Source: Pollenia angustigena (taxonomy: Eukaryota; Arthropoda; Insecta; Diptera; Polleniidae). Taken from it: 64,000 bases of DNA. Under the pieces are notes generated by a model, which was given only the letters and a program-made list of their open reading frames with translations, was not told where the DNA came from and searched no databases. Position numbers and translations under genes: made by a program. Shown here piece by piece: positions 42,479-53,082 of this stretch; position 1 is the stretch's first letter, and each line of letters begins with the position of its first letter. Location of the stretch: contig OV884059.1 of assembly GCA_930367215.1 (NCBI GenBank), positions 230,453,803-230,517,802 of the forward strand. Direction: 5' to 3'.

Positions 42479-45088
42479 CAGTCAGGCGCGGCTTCAGGGG
42501 GTGGGGGGGAAATAAGGAAATTTCCCCCCCGTAAATTTTTAAAATATGATTTGTTAATTTCGATAATACAAGAATTCTCAATAATAATATTTTTTTAATG
42601 TACAAAATTTTTGGTAATCCCAGCAAGGTTTTTTTTGTTTTTTTTTTTTTATGGAAGTTCTAACGAAATTTTCAATAATCCTAACAGTTATTTAATAGAT
42701 TTTTCAAATGAAACATCTAGTTTACCGTATTCAAATACTTCTTCTGCATTCAATCACAGCAGATGCCATTTATATCCAAAGACTAAACGTTTGACTTGAT
42801 AATGCGAGCGGTTGAATTATTAAAAAGCCTTAGTATTTGCAATATTTATGTATATATTTATGTGTTATATGAATCAAAATTCTATTCGATAATTTTTGAC
42901 GAAAGCAGTGATTTGTCGGGGAAAAGCCAGATTTCCTTATCTTTAAGATATTTCAACATACAACAAAAAGTTTTCAGGGAAGAATTTATTGGCTTTGTTG
43001 TGAACGCATTTAAAGAGGCTTCAAAAGATATTGATTGTCAATTGATGCGAAGGCACTATCAACAATAGTTCTTAAAGCTTTGACAAATTTTGGTCCTGAC
43101 CTAAAAAATGTGTAGGAGATGGAACAGATGGGTGTCCTCTGATGTCAGCAGAAAATGGAGCTGTTCAAAATTTCTGGAAAAGCGACGAATGCGAAACAAA
43201 CGCCTTGCTATTCCCATAAATCGAACAACTCAATTTCTAAAAGCAATAAAGTACCATTAATACAGTAGTTCCCGCTTAAATGCACCTCACTTAAATGATT
43301 ACCCCTCTTAAATGCGCAAAATGTGCTGGCAAGCAACATTTTCACATAATTACATGAACAAAATCCCGCTTAAATGACCTCGCTTAAATGCGTTCCCCGT
43401 TTTAATGATTCATTATTTTTGTCCGATATTACATAAATTTGAACAAAATAAATCACTTAAATGCGTAACCAAAAAAACTTGAAATTTTTTTAAATATTCA
43501 TCAAGGCATTTATAAAGTTAGTAAAAGTATTTTTGTACTTATATGATGGCAACAAAAACATTTAAAAAAGCAGTTGAAGTAAAAAAGTAAATTTTCTCTT
43601 GAATTTCAAAAATCATAGAGAATAATTTTAAAGAGTTATCGGAATCTTCCGATGATGAAGAAGAGGAAAGAGTGAATAAGTTGGAGCCTAAATATGGGTT
43701 CAAATAAACATTTACGCATGTATTTATAAAAAATTTTAAATTTAATAAAGGTTTACAAAACAAATTTTATATGAAAATTCTCCTTAATAAACGTTTGTTA
43801 AATTTAATAATCGTTTATAAATATGGGGATAAGTTTTTAAAAAAAGACCTAAAGACCTATTAATACTTGAAAATAATAAAGGCCGAATAAAATACATATT
43901 ATAAACAAAACATATTTATATTTTTAATAAAAATGTATGTCCATAAGTATTTATGTAATAATGTTTATTGAATTAGTTTTAATATTATATGTATTTAATT
44001 TCGTATGAGAACTATGTACCTATAATAAATTTTATTTTCCCTTATATGTAACTAAAGAAGTACTTTTAAATAATTATTAAGTTTTTTAAGCGAGGTTTTT
44101 ATAAATGCGTTGATTGCGCATTTATCCGGGTTATCGGTTAAATGATTCCCCGTTTAAATGCGTAGAAAACTGAACATTTTTCGATGCGCACTTAAGCGGG
44201 AACTACTGTACAAAAAGTTGAATCATTTGTTAAAGAAACGACAAAATTTTTTAAATATAATCATCCCAAGCGAAAAACAGTTTTAGCAAAGTATTTGGGA
44301 GCCAAACTCTCTTCATTATGCGTCTTTGCAACAAGTGTACATCATATAGTAGACGCTTTGGAATAAATATCTGAGTGGAAAGGTAGTATCTCTACCTTTA
44401 TATTAGGGAACTCAGTTAGTACTTTTAAATTTATTTGCTGAATATACATATTAAGTGTGATACTTATTGTAAAAAGGATCAGGCCTTATAAAAACTTTAA
44501 TAATGTGCCTTGAAAAGAAATGCAATAAAGCCGAAGAACAATTTAAAGCGATTTTTAAAAAAAGTTAAAGGTTTTTGCGTTCAAATCGAGGTTCCTATCG
44601 AAAAGACAAGATTTGAACGAAATAATCACCTCTAAAATATGGAAGACTACTACCGAGTTGTAGGTTACATTCCTCCTATTGAATTTAATTTAGAAGATAT
44701 CCAAACACATTTTCCAATAGCTAAATGTAATGAAGATACCTAAACTTCTACCTCAAATTGTAATCAACTCATATACAGATACAAAACTGTTAAAACCACA
44801 ACTAGCTGATGAGCTGATTATATTTAATAAAAGAGATAAACACCTACTAAAATTTAAACTTGAGCCTGATCTATCAGATAACGTTGTAGATGCTTTAATA
44901 AACTGTGATGAAGATATCTACCCAAATCTAAGAAAAATATTTAAAATTTTCGATTCAATGCTCGTCCGTAAAGCTACAAGCGGGAGGTCATTTCCTACCC
45001 TTCGTCGAATAAAAACATGGCTCGGTTCAACAATGACAGAAGATAGACTGTACTGTCTAAATTTTCCTCACAAGAAGATCATAAATTG
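42479..45088 (+). pseudogene. Decayed hAT-family transposase gene, split by a pogo-like element
   Basis: A hAT-type left end 'cagtcaggcgcggcttcagg' with G and C runs lies at 42479. Coding blocks follow in order. FYSIIFDESSDLSGKSQISL at about 42880 is the DUF4371-type catalytic-region segment of TTF-finger hAT proteins. CVGDGTDGCPLMSAENGAVQ is at about 43110. After the pogo-like insert comes KFFKYNHPKRKTVLAKYLG at about 44250. The C-terminal dimerisation region is at about 44950-45050, with GRSFPTLRRIKTWLGSTMTE. Frameshifts and stops separate the blocks, and no right terminal repeat was found. It is dead. Confidence 0.8.
43263..44208 (+). mobile_element. Pogo/Tigger-like element, TA target duplication
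   Basis: The ends CAGTAGTTCCCGCTTAAATG and the complement of CAGTAGTTCCCGCTTAAGTG match, with TA on both sides (43261-43262, 44209-44210). Several TTAAATGC-G words repeat near both ends, a pogo/Tigger trait. Near 43615 the frame reads FKELSESSDDEEEERVNKL, like the acidic tail of pogo-type transposases; the DDE core is gone. Length 946 bp. Confidence 0.85.
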
Positions 45089-45356
45089 ACTACAGTCCAT
45101 ACCCTTAGAGGAACGTAATCGACGTTTTCACTTTTTTTTTGAAACATGTGGATTAGCGTTATGATGGATTATTACGGCTTAATGTCTTGACGCTTATCCC
45201 AGGCGCTTTACGGCACATTTTTGCTTTTCGCTTAAAGAATTGGTCGTATGGCCCGATCTGAGCAGCTCATAATAAATGGGACCCTTCTATATACAAAGAA
45301 TTAGAAATATTTGGCTTTGACACTGATTCAGTGGTTTTTGGTTTTTTATCTAACTT

Positions 45357-45480
45357 CCTGTTTAACAATTTCGAACGTAAACGTTCGCATAGAATTTTAT
45401 TAGGAAAATATTTTTAGAACTGATTGTTTTTCATACAAATTTTTTATGCGAACGTTAATGCTCGAAATTGTTGAACAGGT
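45357..45480. mobile_element. Short palindromic MITE, CCTGTTTAACAATTTCGA ends
   Basis: 'cctgtttaacaatttcgaac' pairs with 'tcgaaattgttgaacagg', continuing through ACGTTCGCATA/TATGCGAACGT. Length about 124 bp, non-coding. Confidence 0.75.
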
Positions 45481-45624
45481 AGTAACTAAAAATTTCCTTC
45501 GATTTTAATTTTACTCGATTTCGAAAACATGGCCCTTTACCTTCAAAATTATAACCTGGAATTTGCGCCAAAGTTTTTTCATACTCAAAGCCACCTTTTA
45601 GATAAATATTTTTGTGTGTGGGAA

Positions 45625-46885
45625 AAGGCCCAACCATAATGTGCTTAAGTTGGCTTAAGCAAATGTGCGAATACAATGACAATGGGTACACATATGTGTA
45701 CCTTAACTTATTACAAGTGTGACAAATAGAAACAGTTTTATTAGTTGCCTACTGCGCATCAAAACAATATCAAAAGATGGCAGGGCTTAGAAGTTTTAGC
45801 CATTATTTTTACATTTGAATTTAACAGTTTGAAAAAACCATACTATTGAGATATTTTTACCCAGTAACTAATCGCTAAGACCTGAAGTACACATATGTGC
45901 ACCTCTTTTACTACCAGTTTAAATAAAAAAATTTAAAAAATAATAAAAACCGAAATTTAAATTTCACCTCATACGATAAAACAAATAGTTCTTAAAAACA
46001 GATCTAAAGAAATTAAGAATTTACGTTGAAATTTTCCATATCTTAAGACCTGAGGTACACATACATATGTGCCCCCTTAATTTCTAAGAATTCAAATAAA
46101 ATTTAAAAAAAACAAGTAAGAAAGTATAGTCGGTCAAGCCCGACCATATAATACCCTACACCACAGTATTTAAAAACACATCATGCTTATGTGCCCATAT
46201 AAATATGGATTTAAATATGTTTATAAACTTCATTAAAATCGGTTTGAAAGTTTGTGAGAAGCAGTAATTATCCCCTACCTCCCCTTGTGGTCCTATTTTT
46301 GAAATGCATACCTTTTGTGTCCATATAAATATGGTTCTATCTATGTTTTAAATTTCATTAAAATCGGTTTGATAGTTTCTGAGAGAAAGAAATTTGCCCC
46401 TATCTTCCCCGGTGGTCCTACGATTCCGCCCATTTTCAATAGGCTTAGTCCTTGTGGCAATAAGAACCTATGTCCCAAATTTTATCAAATTATCTCCAAA
46501 ATTGCGACCTGTACTTTGCGCACAAGGTTACATGGACAGCCAGCCGGACGGACATCGTTAGTTCGACTCAGAAAGTGATTCTGAGTCGATCAGTATACTT
46601 TAAGGTCTAGGACCAATATTTTAAGGCGTTACACACATCAGCACATATGCATAATACCCTCTCCACTATTGTGGTTTGGGTATAAATATACAGTTGTCTT
46701 ATTTGCTCCCCAAAAGGTGTAAAAAATATATAAGAAATGTAAAAATTCAATGGGTTAATTAATGTTCGGGCCTTAAGTGGTTAAGGAAACCAAAGTGCGA
46801 AATAGATTGTTTTTGTTTTTTTAATACATTTGAGATACTGTTTTGTTAATTTTTGACAGTAGGTAAAGTATGGCTTCATGGTTTG
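45625..46885. mobile_element. Second copy of the AAGGCCCAACC MITE, opened by insertions
   Basis: The left part (45625-45675) matches 27751-27800 and the right part (46790-46885) matches 27880-28010. The middle is replaced by about 1.1 kb that includes the hairpin-ended fly repeat at 46110-46690 and three GTACACATATGTG words. The right terminal bases are decayed. Confidence 0.65.
46110..46690 (+). repeat. Hairpin-ended fly repeat, well preserved copy
   Basis: It starts 'acaagtaagaaagtatagtc', with the hairpin GTCGGTCAAGCCCGAC, then 'ataataccctacaccacag'. Internal half-repeats 'gtgcccatataaatatgg' and 'gtccatataaatatggtt' are about 130 bp apart. Then come 'gtactttgcgcacaaggtta', 'gactcagaaagtgattctga' and the end 'ccctctccactattgtgg'. 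This is the clearest representative of the family in the window. Confidence 0.8.
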
Positions 46886-47134
46886 GTATTATTGTGTACC
46901 AAATTAGAGCGTACGGAAGCCAAAAGCAGCCAATAGTACAAATTATGATAAAAATATTTAAAGAAATATTTCATAAAAAACAAATATTCTTGCAAATTTT
47001 ACAGTCAATTCAAATAAGTGACTCTAAAAATAAACATTTCTAAATATAGTATAACAACATATTTCAATAAAATATATTTTTTATATTACAAACCACAGAA
47101 ATATCAACAACAAAATTTTGTTTTTTTTTCTTGC

Positions 47135-47819
47135 AATATGGGCATTTCCACAGAAAAGTCTTACTTTTTTCTTGTTTCGCCACCAAGCAACTAAAATTCT
47201 TTCTCAAAGAAAAAATTTGTATATTATTAGCTTTTTCTTTTTTTGGTGTAGACCGCAAATAACTCTAGTAAAGCCTGGTACTCTGTTCAACATTTCACGT
47301 GAAATGCTGTCAAAACGCATATGAAAAAAACTTGTGCGGAATATCTATGAAATAATGTTGATAAAGTTGTACTCTGTCTGCGAAAAAGTTCCGAAATGTT
47401 TCTAGGAATTTTTTTTTTACAACTGCGTAATAATGTTAGCTGCACTTATTTCACGTGGTATTTTAAGCAAAAGCAAAAAAGTATGAACTGATAATTAAAT
47501 TAGAAATAAAAAATTAAAATAATACAACCGGTAACAGTTTTCTATACATTGTATGTACTTTCTTTTTTATTAAAAAAATAGTTTTTAGTAAAATACATGT
47601 GGGGTTTGTTTAAATACGTAAAACAATGTCGCATACATTGCAGGAATAAAAACGTCAAATTGTACAAGCTCGCATGATAGGTAACATTGATACATGTCAA
47701 AATGTTCGTGTGAAATAATTAATGTTGCTCAACATTTTTTGAAGAGTACTAGGCTTAAAAGAGAAAATTTGAACAAGTTTGCCAGCAAAAAGTAGCTTTT
47801 CTGTGGAAATGCCCATATT
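47135..47819. mobile_element. Inverted-repeat element, AATATGGGCATTTCCACAG ends
   Basis: 'aatatgggcatttccacaga' at the left is exactly complemented at 47800-47819, followed by AAAAG in both arms, giving a terminal repeat of about 24 bp. A second inverted pair nested inside (47271-47756) suggests an element within an element. No transposase. Confidence 0.82.
47271..47756. mobile_element. Nested inverted-repeat element, AAGCCTGGTACTCT ends
   Basis: AAGCCTGGTACTCTGTTCAA at the left pairs with the complement of AAGCCTAGTACTCTTCAAAA at the right, with CAACATT and TTTCACG words in both arms. Length 486 bp, non-coding. Confidence 0.7.
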
Positions 47820-48080
47820 TGAATTAAATTGCGTTTCAGGAATTACAGTTTGGTTTTTTTTTTAGATTTTATTACAAAAATTTGAGCATAAAGAAAGAAA
47901 CATAAGTAAAATTGTTATAATAAACTCAAACTTTGAATTTTCAAATTTTATTTATAAAAATAGAATTAACAGTGGGAGGCAATAAATATGCAAGCAAACG
48001 CTTTAAAAGTAATAAAATATTTTAATTTAATTACGGCAATGACTTTGTTGTCATTTATGTTAAATCTTTTAAAGTTTAAA

Positions 48081-48856
48081 GGAGCGTATAGACGACATGT
48101 TTTTGTCATCTGACATGTCAAATTTCCCACTGCAAAACACATACATGTAGTGTGTTACCTTTTTAACTTTGCTTCTGTAAAAGTCAGACGCAAAGTCATC
48201 TGACAAAATTTCAATTAGAGCGTGCTCTATTTTCTTCTGACAAACCCATCTGACATCAGAAATCTATGCCGGGAAGAAACTGGCAGCGGCGTCAACTATT
48301 GACGGAATCATTAGCCGGCTGAAGTTATTCACCCTTATTGTGTTTGGCGTATTTAAGATACGCCTACGCCAGTTTAGTAATAGATTAAAGAGTTAAAGTT
48401 CACGTTCTCTTTAATCTATTACCAAACAGTCGTAGGCGTATTTTAAATACGCCAAACACAATAAGGGTGAATATTTTACAATACCAAGATATGTATGCTC
48501 ATCTTACCATTGAATAGAATTTATGTAAATATATACATAAAAACCATTTCATTATAAAATTATAAATTGGTATCTTTAAAATAAAAGAAAAAAATGTTAA
48601 GATGGCTAAATTATTTTACGGCGCAAATAAATATTTTCGTGGCGGCAGCAAGCTATTTGAAACCGAGAACTACTTTGGTTTCTGCAATAACAATGCGAAA
48701 AAAAAACAGAGACAATGTCAGAAGCAAATTACATGTACGTTTGTGACCGAATCTTATAAACCTTATGTAAAACAGCAATTTTGACAGACATGAACAATTA
48801 CATGTGACTTGAAAATTTGACATGTCAGATGACAAATACATGTCGTGTACGGGCGC
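48081..48856. mobile_element. TTAA-flanked inverted-repeat element (piggyBac-like MITE)
   Basis: The arms contain 'gacgacatgtttttgtcatc' plus 'tgacatgtcaaattt' at the left and their near-exact complements at the right (48810-48850). TTAA precedes (48077-48080) and follows (48857-48860), allowing one base of play. TTAA duplication is typical of piggyBac-type elements. The interior holds another hairpin element at 48328-48471. No transposase frame. Confidence 0.75.
48328..48471. mobile_element. 144-bp hairpin MITE, TTCACCCTTATTGTG ends
   Basis: The two halves are nearly perfect complements for about 65 bases: 'ttcacccttattgtgtttgg', then 'cgtatttaagatacgcctac', then 'tagtaatagattaaagag'. The terminal word CACCCTTATTGTG is similar to CACCCCTATCGTG of the 6457-7131 element, which may or may not mean common origin. 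Confidence 0.88.
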
Positions 48857-50084
48857 CTTAAGGCATTATGTTTTTATTAACTGTATTTTATTTATGTATG
48901 TCATATTTTATTAGCCACTGAAATATTTTCAATATTTTACAATATTTTCCCAAATGTATTATCACCACAAAGAAGAAAAAAAACTATAGTTTTTGTAATA
49001 AAAAACTATTTTTCTGAATATTAAATATTTACATTTCCTGTTGATGTGGTGACATGATTAATATTTATACAAATATTTGTAAAAAAAAAGAAAATGCCAA
49101 TAAAAAATTTGATTTTATAAAACACCAACCCAGACATGAAGGTAAACATATTAAATTTCAATTAGTAAATAATTAATGGGAAAAGTTGATAAGTTTAGTT
49201 CAGGTGTGTGAGAAAATTTCATTTTGCAATTATTATAGATTTCTTTTAGGAAAATCCCCCACATTTTCTTGGAAATTTGAGAAAGTTTTGTCTTCAAATT
49301 GAATACATTTTGTTACTTAATTGTCAAAGTATTTTATTACTTACATGTTTGCATAGAGTCGGACGGACAGACAAACAGACAGACGGACGGACTCAGGCAA
49401 TTAAGTGCAGTTAATGGAAAAAAAGTCTTCACACTTAATAATTTAATTGATTTATGCTCAGGCTTGTAAGAGAAAATTGTAAGTAAGAACAAATAAAAAT
49501 CTAAGCAAGTAGAATAAGTGGGTCAATTACAAATCTTGGATATTTTGTTATTTTTGTTAATTAAATATTGAAATTGTTTATTTACAGCTTTGATTTTTGG
49601 GTTAAATATTATTAATTTAAAGGTTACTGAATGATTTTAATATTTAAATGAGCAAAATACAAATTCTTTTTAGCATCTTCAGCCAGTAATGAAAGTCTTG
49701 GTCGCTACATAATTCGACAGCAATGGAATAATTATTGTATTTTCTTAGTCGTTATTGACATCGATCGATTACTATTGACTGCCTCTTGGTATTTTCTACG
49801 GCAATTAAGAATTGAGGTTAAGTAAAATTGACTTTGTTTTAATCGACAGAAACTTTTGCAACAACTCAAATGAAAATTTAAGAAACTTTTGTTTGAAAGA
49901 AAATATCTTTATTAAATACGTTTGAAAACTAACACAAGTTCGAAGTCAAATCATAGTTGGAATATGAAATTATATCCAACATGTTTTTATTTGAGTGAAA
50001 CTATTTTAGTATTCATCTTAGACCACATAAAGTATATATATATATTGGGTCCTTGAATAATTTTAAGTAGTTTTTTTGCTAGGA
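48857..50084. other. Non-coding stretch
   Basis: A short GACGGACAGACAAACAGACA run at 49361-49391 resembles the GGACGGACAT block of the fly repeat. Otherwise no ordered feature was seen. Confidence 0.45.
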
Positions 50085-50399
50085 TCATCACTCAGAGGGT
50101 GACCCATACTAATGCATTGAATTGTGTGGGAACTAAGACAGTAGCTTATGGGAAGGAGAATAGAGAAAGTATTGCTTGTAGACATTCGCCTTGAACTTAT
50201 TCACATTGAAAGTTAGAGGGAATACTTCCGTATTATTAGGACCTCCACTCAGAGGGTAACCCTTACTTATGCATTGCGTTGTATGGGAACTTAGACAAAA
50301 GCTTATGGGAAGGAGGATAGAGGGAGTAGTGCTTGTGGAAATTCGACTTGAACTTATTGACGTTGCAAGTGAGAGAGAAGACTTCCGCAGAAAGGTCAT
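50085..50399. repeat. Two-copy tandem duplication, period 157 bp
   Basis: 'cactcagagggtgacccata' at 50089 recurs at 50246 as 'cactcagagggtaaccctta'. Both units continue through 'gcttatgggaaggag' and 'cttgaacttatt' to 'gaatacttccg' or 'gaagacttccg'. Identity looks around 85 percent by eye. Frames through it are short and without a domain. Confidence 0.85.
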
Positions 50400-50734
50400 T
50401 TCCCAAACGAAAAGTTCGACTAAAGGCTCAGTTAGCCGGGAGTAAAACTAACGTTGCAAATCAGCTGTTTTATTTTGTTGTATGTAAACCAATTAGAACG
50501 ATTACAGTTAGCAGTAAGATGTTACGTCTCAATTTGTAAGAAATAGATTGGTCTTACTTTTTTGTAAGAATAAATTAGAATTGGATACCCTACTGGCACC
50601 AATGAGAAACTTCGCCATCTCCTGCGCGCGATCGAGAAGCTCCAAGAAAGAATTTAAGGCGCCGGCATACACATGAGAGTTGTATTCCATTATCGGTCGG
50701 ATAAAGATTGCATAAATAGTACTATGATCAGCAC

Positions 50735-51333
50735 CCGTATTCCGTAATTCGCATAGCTAAAGCTAAATCTCTATCGCTAAAACGCCTTATGGCCATTTTC
50801 TCAATGTATCGACAAACTGCCTGTTACTTAATGTCAACATAAATTTATTGGACCGATAAACTGTCCGTTAACGATTTTGGGTTTCTCAATATACCGACAA
50901 AAAACATTGTTTTCAGCTGGCAACGCCACTCAAAATACATGTAAAAGTTGGGAGTCAGCTGATTGAATTTATCTGTATGGCAAATAAAAGGAAAATAAAT
51001 AATTGGCAGATGAGTGCCGGTTAGCTTTGCGATAAAATCGAAGCAAATGAGACATTGAGAAAACTAAATTTCTTTAATGTGCAGTTTTTGGTTGGGAAAA
51101 AAGATAATTGCCTAATGAGAAAATGGCCATTAGAGAGTACAAAATTTAAAAATTTTAGTGATGACATTGTCATCATGACAACAAAAGCTAAACTTGCGGT
51201 GAATTAAATTGTTATGGCATTGCCAAATTTAGCAATGCACGTTACAGTACTGCATTCGTAGCCAAAAATCGTTAAATCAACTTTATGGATTTTTAGCGAT
51301 AGAGATTTAGCTTTAGCGAATTACAGAATACGG
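50735..51333. mobile_element. Outer inverted-repeat element, CCGTATTCYGTAATTCG ends
   Basis: 'ccgtattccgtaattcgcat', then 'agctaaatctctatcgctaa', is complemented at 51292-51333. Arms are about 45 bases with one short indel. The element at 50789-51130 sits inside. Confidence 0.8.
50789..51130. mobile_element. MITE family M1, copy 1, ATGGCCATTTTCTCA ends
   Basis: ATGGCCATTTTCTCA at the left and TGAGAAAATGGCCAT at the right are perfect complements; length 342 bp. Other copies are at 60283-60627 and, decayed, at 61740-62500. Shared inner phrases include 'gtccgttaacgattttgggt', 'aaaaacattgttttcagctg' and 'gaagcaaatgagacattgag'. Confidence 0.88.
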
Positions 51334-51886
51334 CCACAGATAGAGCAAAGTATCTTCTACACCATTGTTGTAAAACGGCACTTCAATGCTTCTTTCGACA
51401 TCTTGACTACATGTTTTATACATCGGATATAACATTGTATTTTCATGCACGGAACATCAAGCTATCCAATTCTTCAATTATACCACCCATATATACCGTT
51501 TATGCGTTAGCATGCAATATTTTTTCGGGCATTCAAGTCAACACCCATTCCGAGATTACATCAAGTTACATCAAGGTCTCGATTAAGCGAATCATTCATG
51601 TTTTGCCTTCTTAGCCGTCTGTTGAAAAAATTTCACTTTCGAAAGACTTTTCTGTTGATGTAAATTTATTTAAAGTTCTCCTTAGCAGCTTGGGATTGAA
51701 TCTAGCACAATTAGTTTTAGTAGGAAAAGAGTGGAAAAACCTTTCTGAAAATGCACTATTCTCAATAAATTTTTCACAAAATCGTTTTATATGTTGCGGG
51801 TTCGATTCCCGCTAAAGAAGCTTAATTATCAGTTTTACTATTACGGACAAAAAAGGGTACATTTCAATTGCTTGGCAAATTAATTT
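51334..51886. other. Non-coding stretch
   Basis: No gene recognised. A T-arm-like word (gcgggttcgattcccgc) at 51796-51812 lacks the rest of a tRNA. Confidence 0.45.
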
Positions 51887-52582
51887 AAGGCCTCATTACT
51901 CTTATGTAAACATGTACGTTGCGGATCGCATATTCCGGTTACCTTACCAAGCTTACTCTTACGTAAACGTGACATTGCGTTGCAGAAGATAAAATTAAGT
52001 TTTTCTGGGTTTTTTTTTTTGTATGTTCCATTGATGTACACGACGTTTTTTTATTCTTTATATGTACAATTCGCACATATTACAAATCATAAAATAAGAA
52101 TGCAACAAAATCGACAAGTTCAATAAACACAAAAGAAGACAAAGACAATACAAATGCAAATGCAAACTACACCATTGCAATATTTTAGTAATAATTACAA
52201 CTGTGATTAAAAAAGGACAAATTTTCTGTGATAATTTTTAAAGTTACATTCATTTATTTTAATATTTTAAGTTTTGTGTTGTGTTGTCCACGTATACAAC
52301 ATATTGTGATTTGATTTATAAATGATGTAAACTGACGAAAAAGATTATTGTAAGTTGGTTTGTCAAAAATGAAGATTATAATTATAGTTATTATTGACTA
52401 CTTTTTACTTTGTATTTTCACAATGTTGCCAGATTTTTATAAAAACTCAATCCCTGAAGAAGTTGGAAAGAATACCAACGAAACATTGAATTTTATTGCA
52501 ATAAATAATCATTTATTAACATTAAATAAATGACCGCAACGTTTACGTGTCCGCAACACTTACGTATGAGTAACGAGGCCTT
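51887..52582. mobile_element. Inverted-repeat element, AAGGCCTCATTACTC ends (CTCGTTACTC family)
   Basis: AAGGCCTCATTACTCTTATG at the left matches the complement of the right end AAGGCCTCGTTACTCATACG. 'tacgttgcgg' and 'ccgcaacgtttacg' words extend the arms. Length 696 bp. The interior (52080-52540) is AT-rich and non-coding. Related termini occur in the palindrome at 34500-34845 and in repeat Y. Confidence 0.8.
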
Positions 52583-52666
52583 TGGAATATAATATGTAAT
52601 TGCATTTCGACGCGTTTCTTCTTAAGTAAGCGCCATACAAAACGACATTAGCATGCAAAATATAAT

Positions 52667-53082
52667 CACCCCTATCGTGAATAATTTTTCCCCTTTTCAC
52701 ATATTTGCGATCATGAAAAACTCCCATGAAAAAAGGTAATTCAAAGATGAATAATTACGTTTTCCCTCGTAATTTGTTCACGTTTCCCTTAGATTTTCTC
52801 ACTTTATTTTTTGCTAGGGAACAGAGCATGTATGTAAGTAGTTCCTCCTATAAATCGAATTTTAAGGGCTGGATCCCTTAATTAGGCACAAACCGACTTA
52901 TTGGTCAACAAAATGCAATACAAAAGATCGATTGCCTGCTGATTTGTGAAGCTTTCGACAGGCGTGGTCGTAGAACTTTGAAAAATATTTAACTACATAA
53001 AATTTAAAAAGTGCAAAAAAACTATAGTTGTAATCAAACTATCCATTCAATACTAAATATGCATTTTGCTTTATTAAGTTGG
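52667..53082 (-). mobile_element. CACCCCTATCGTGAATAA element, truncated inverted copy
   Basis: It starts with the terminal word CACCCCTATCGTGAATAA and runs as the complement of the right two thirds of 6457-7131. Matching phrases are 'ctagggaacagagcatgtat', 'gattgcctgctgatttgtga' and 'actaaatatgcattttgctt'. The far end is missing. Confidence 0.82.

Noticed and set aside
51796..51812. tRNA T-arm-like word gcgggttcgattcccgc
   Set aside because: No matching acceptor stem, D arm or anticodon arm at the correct distances upstream; chance or a very decayed tRNA-derived relic.
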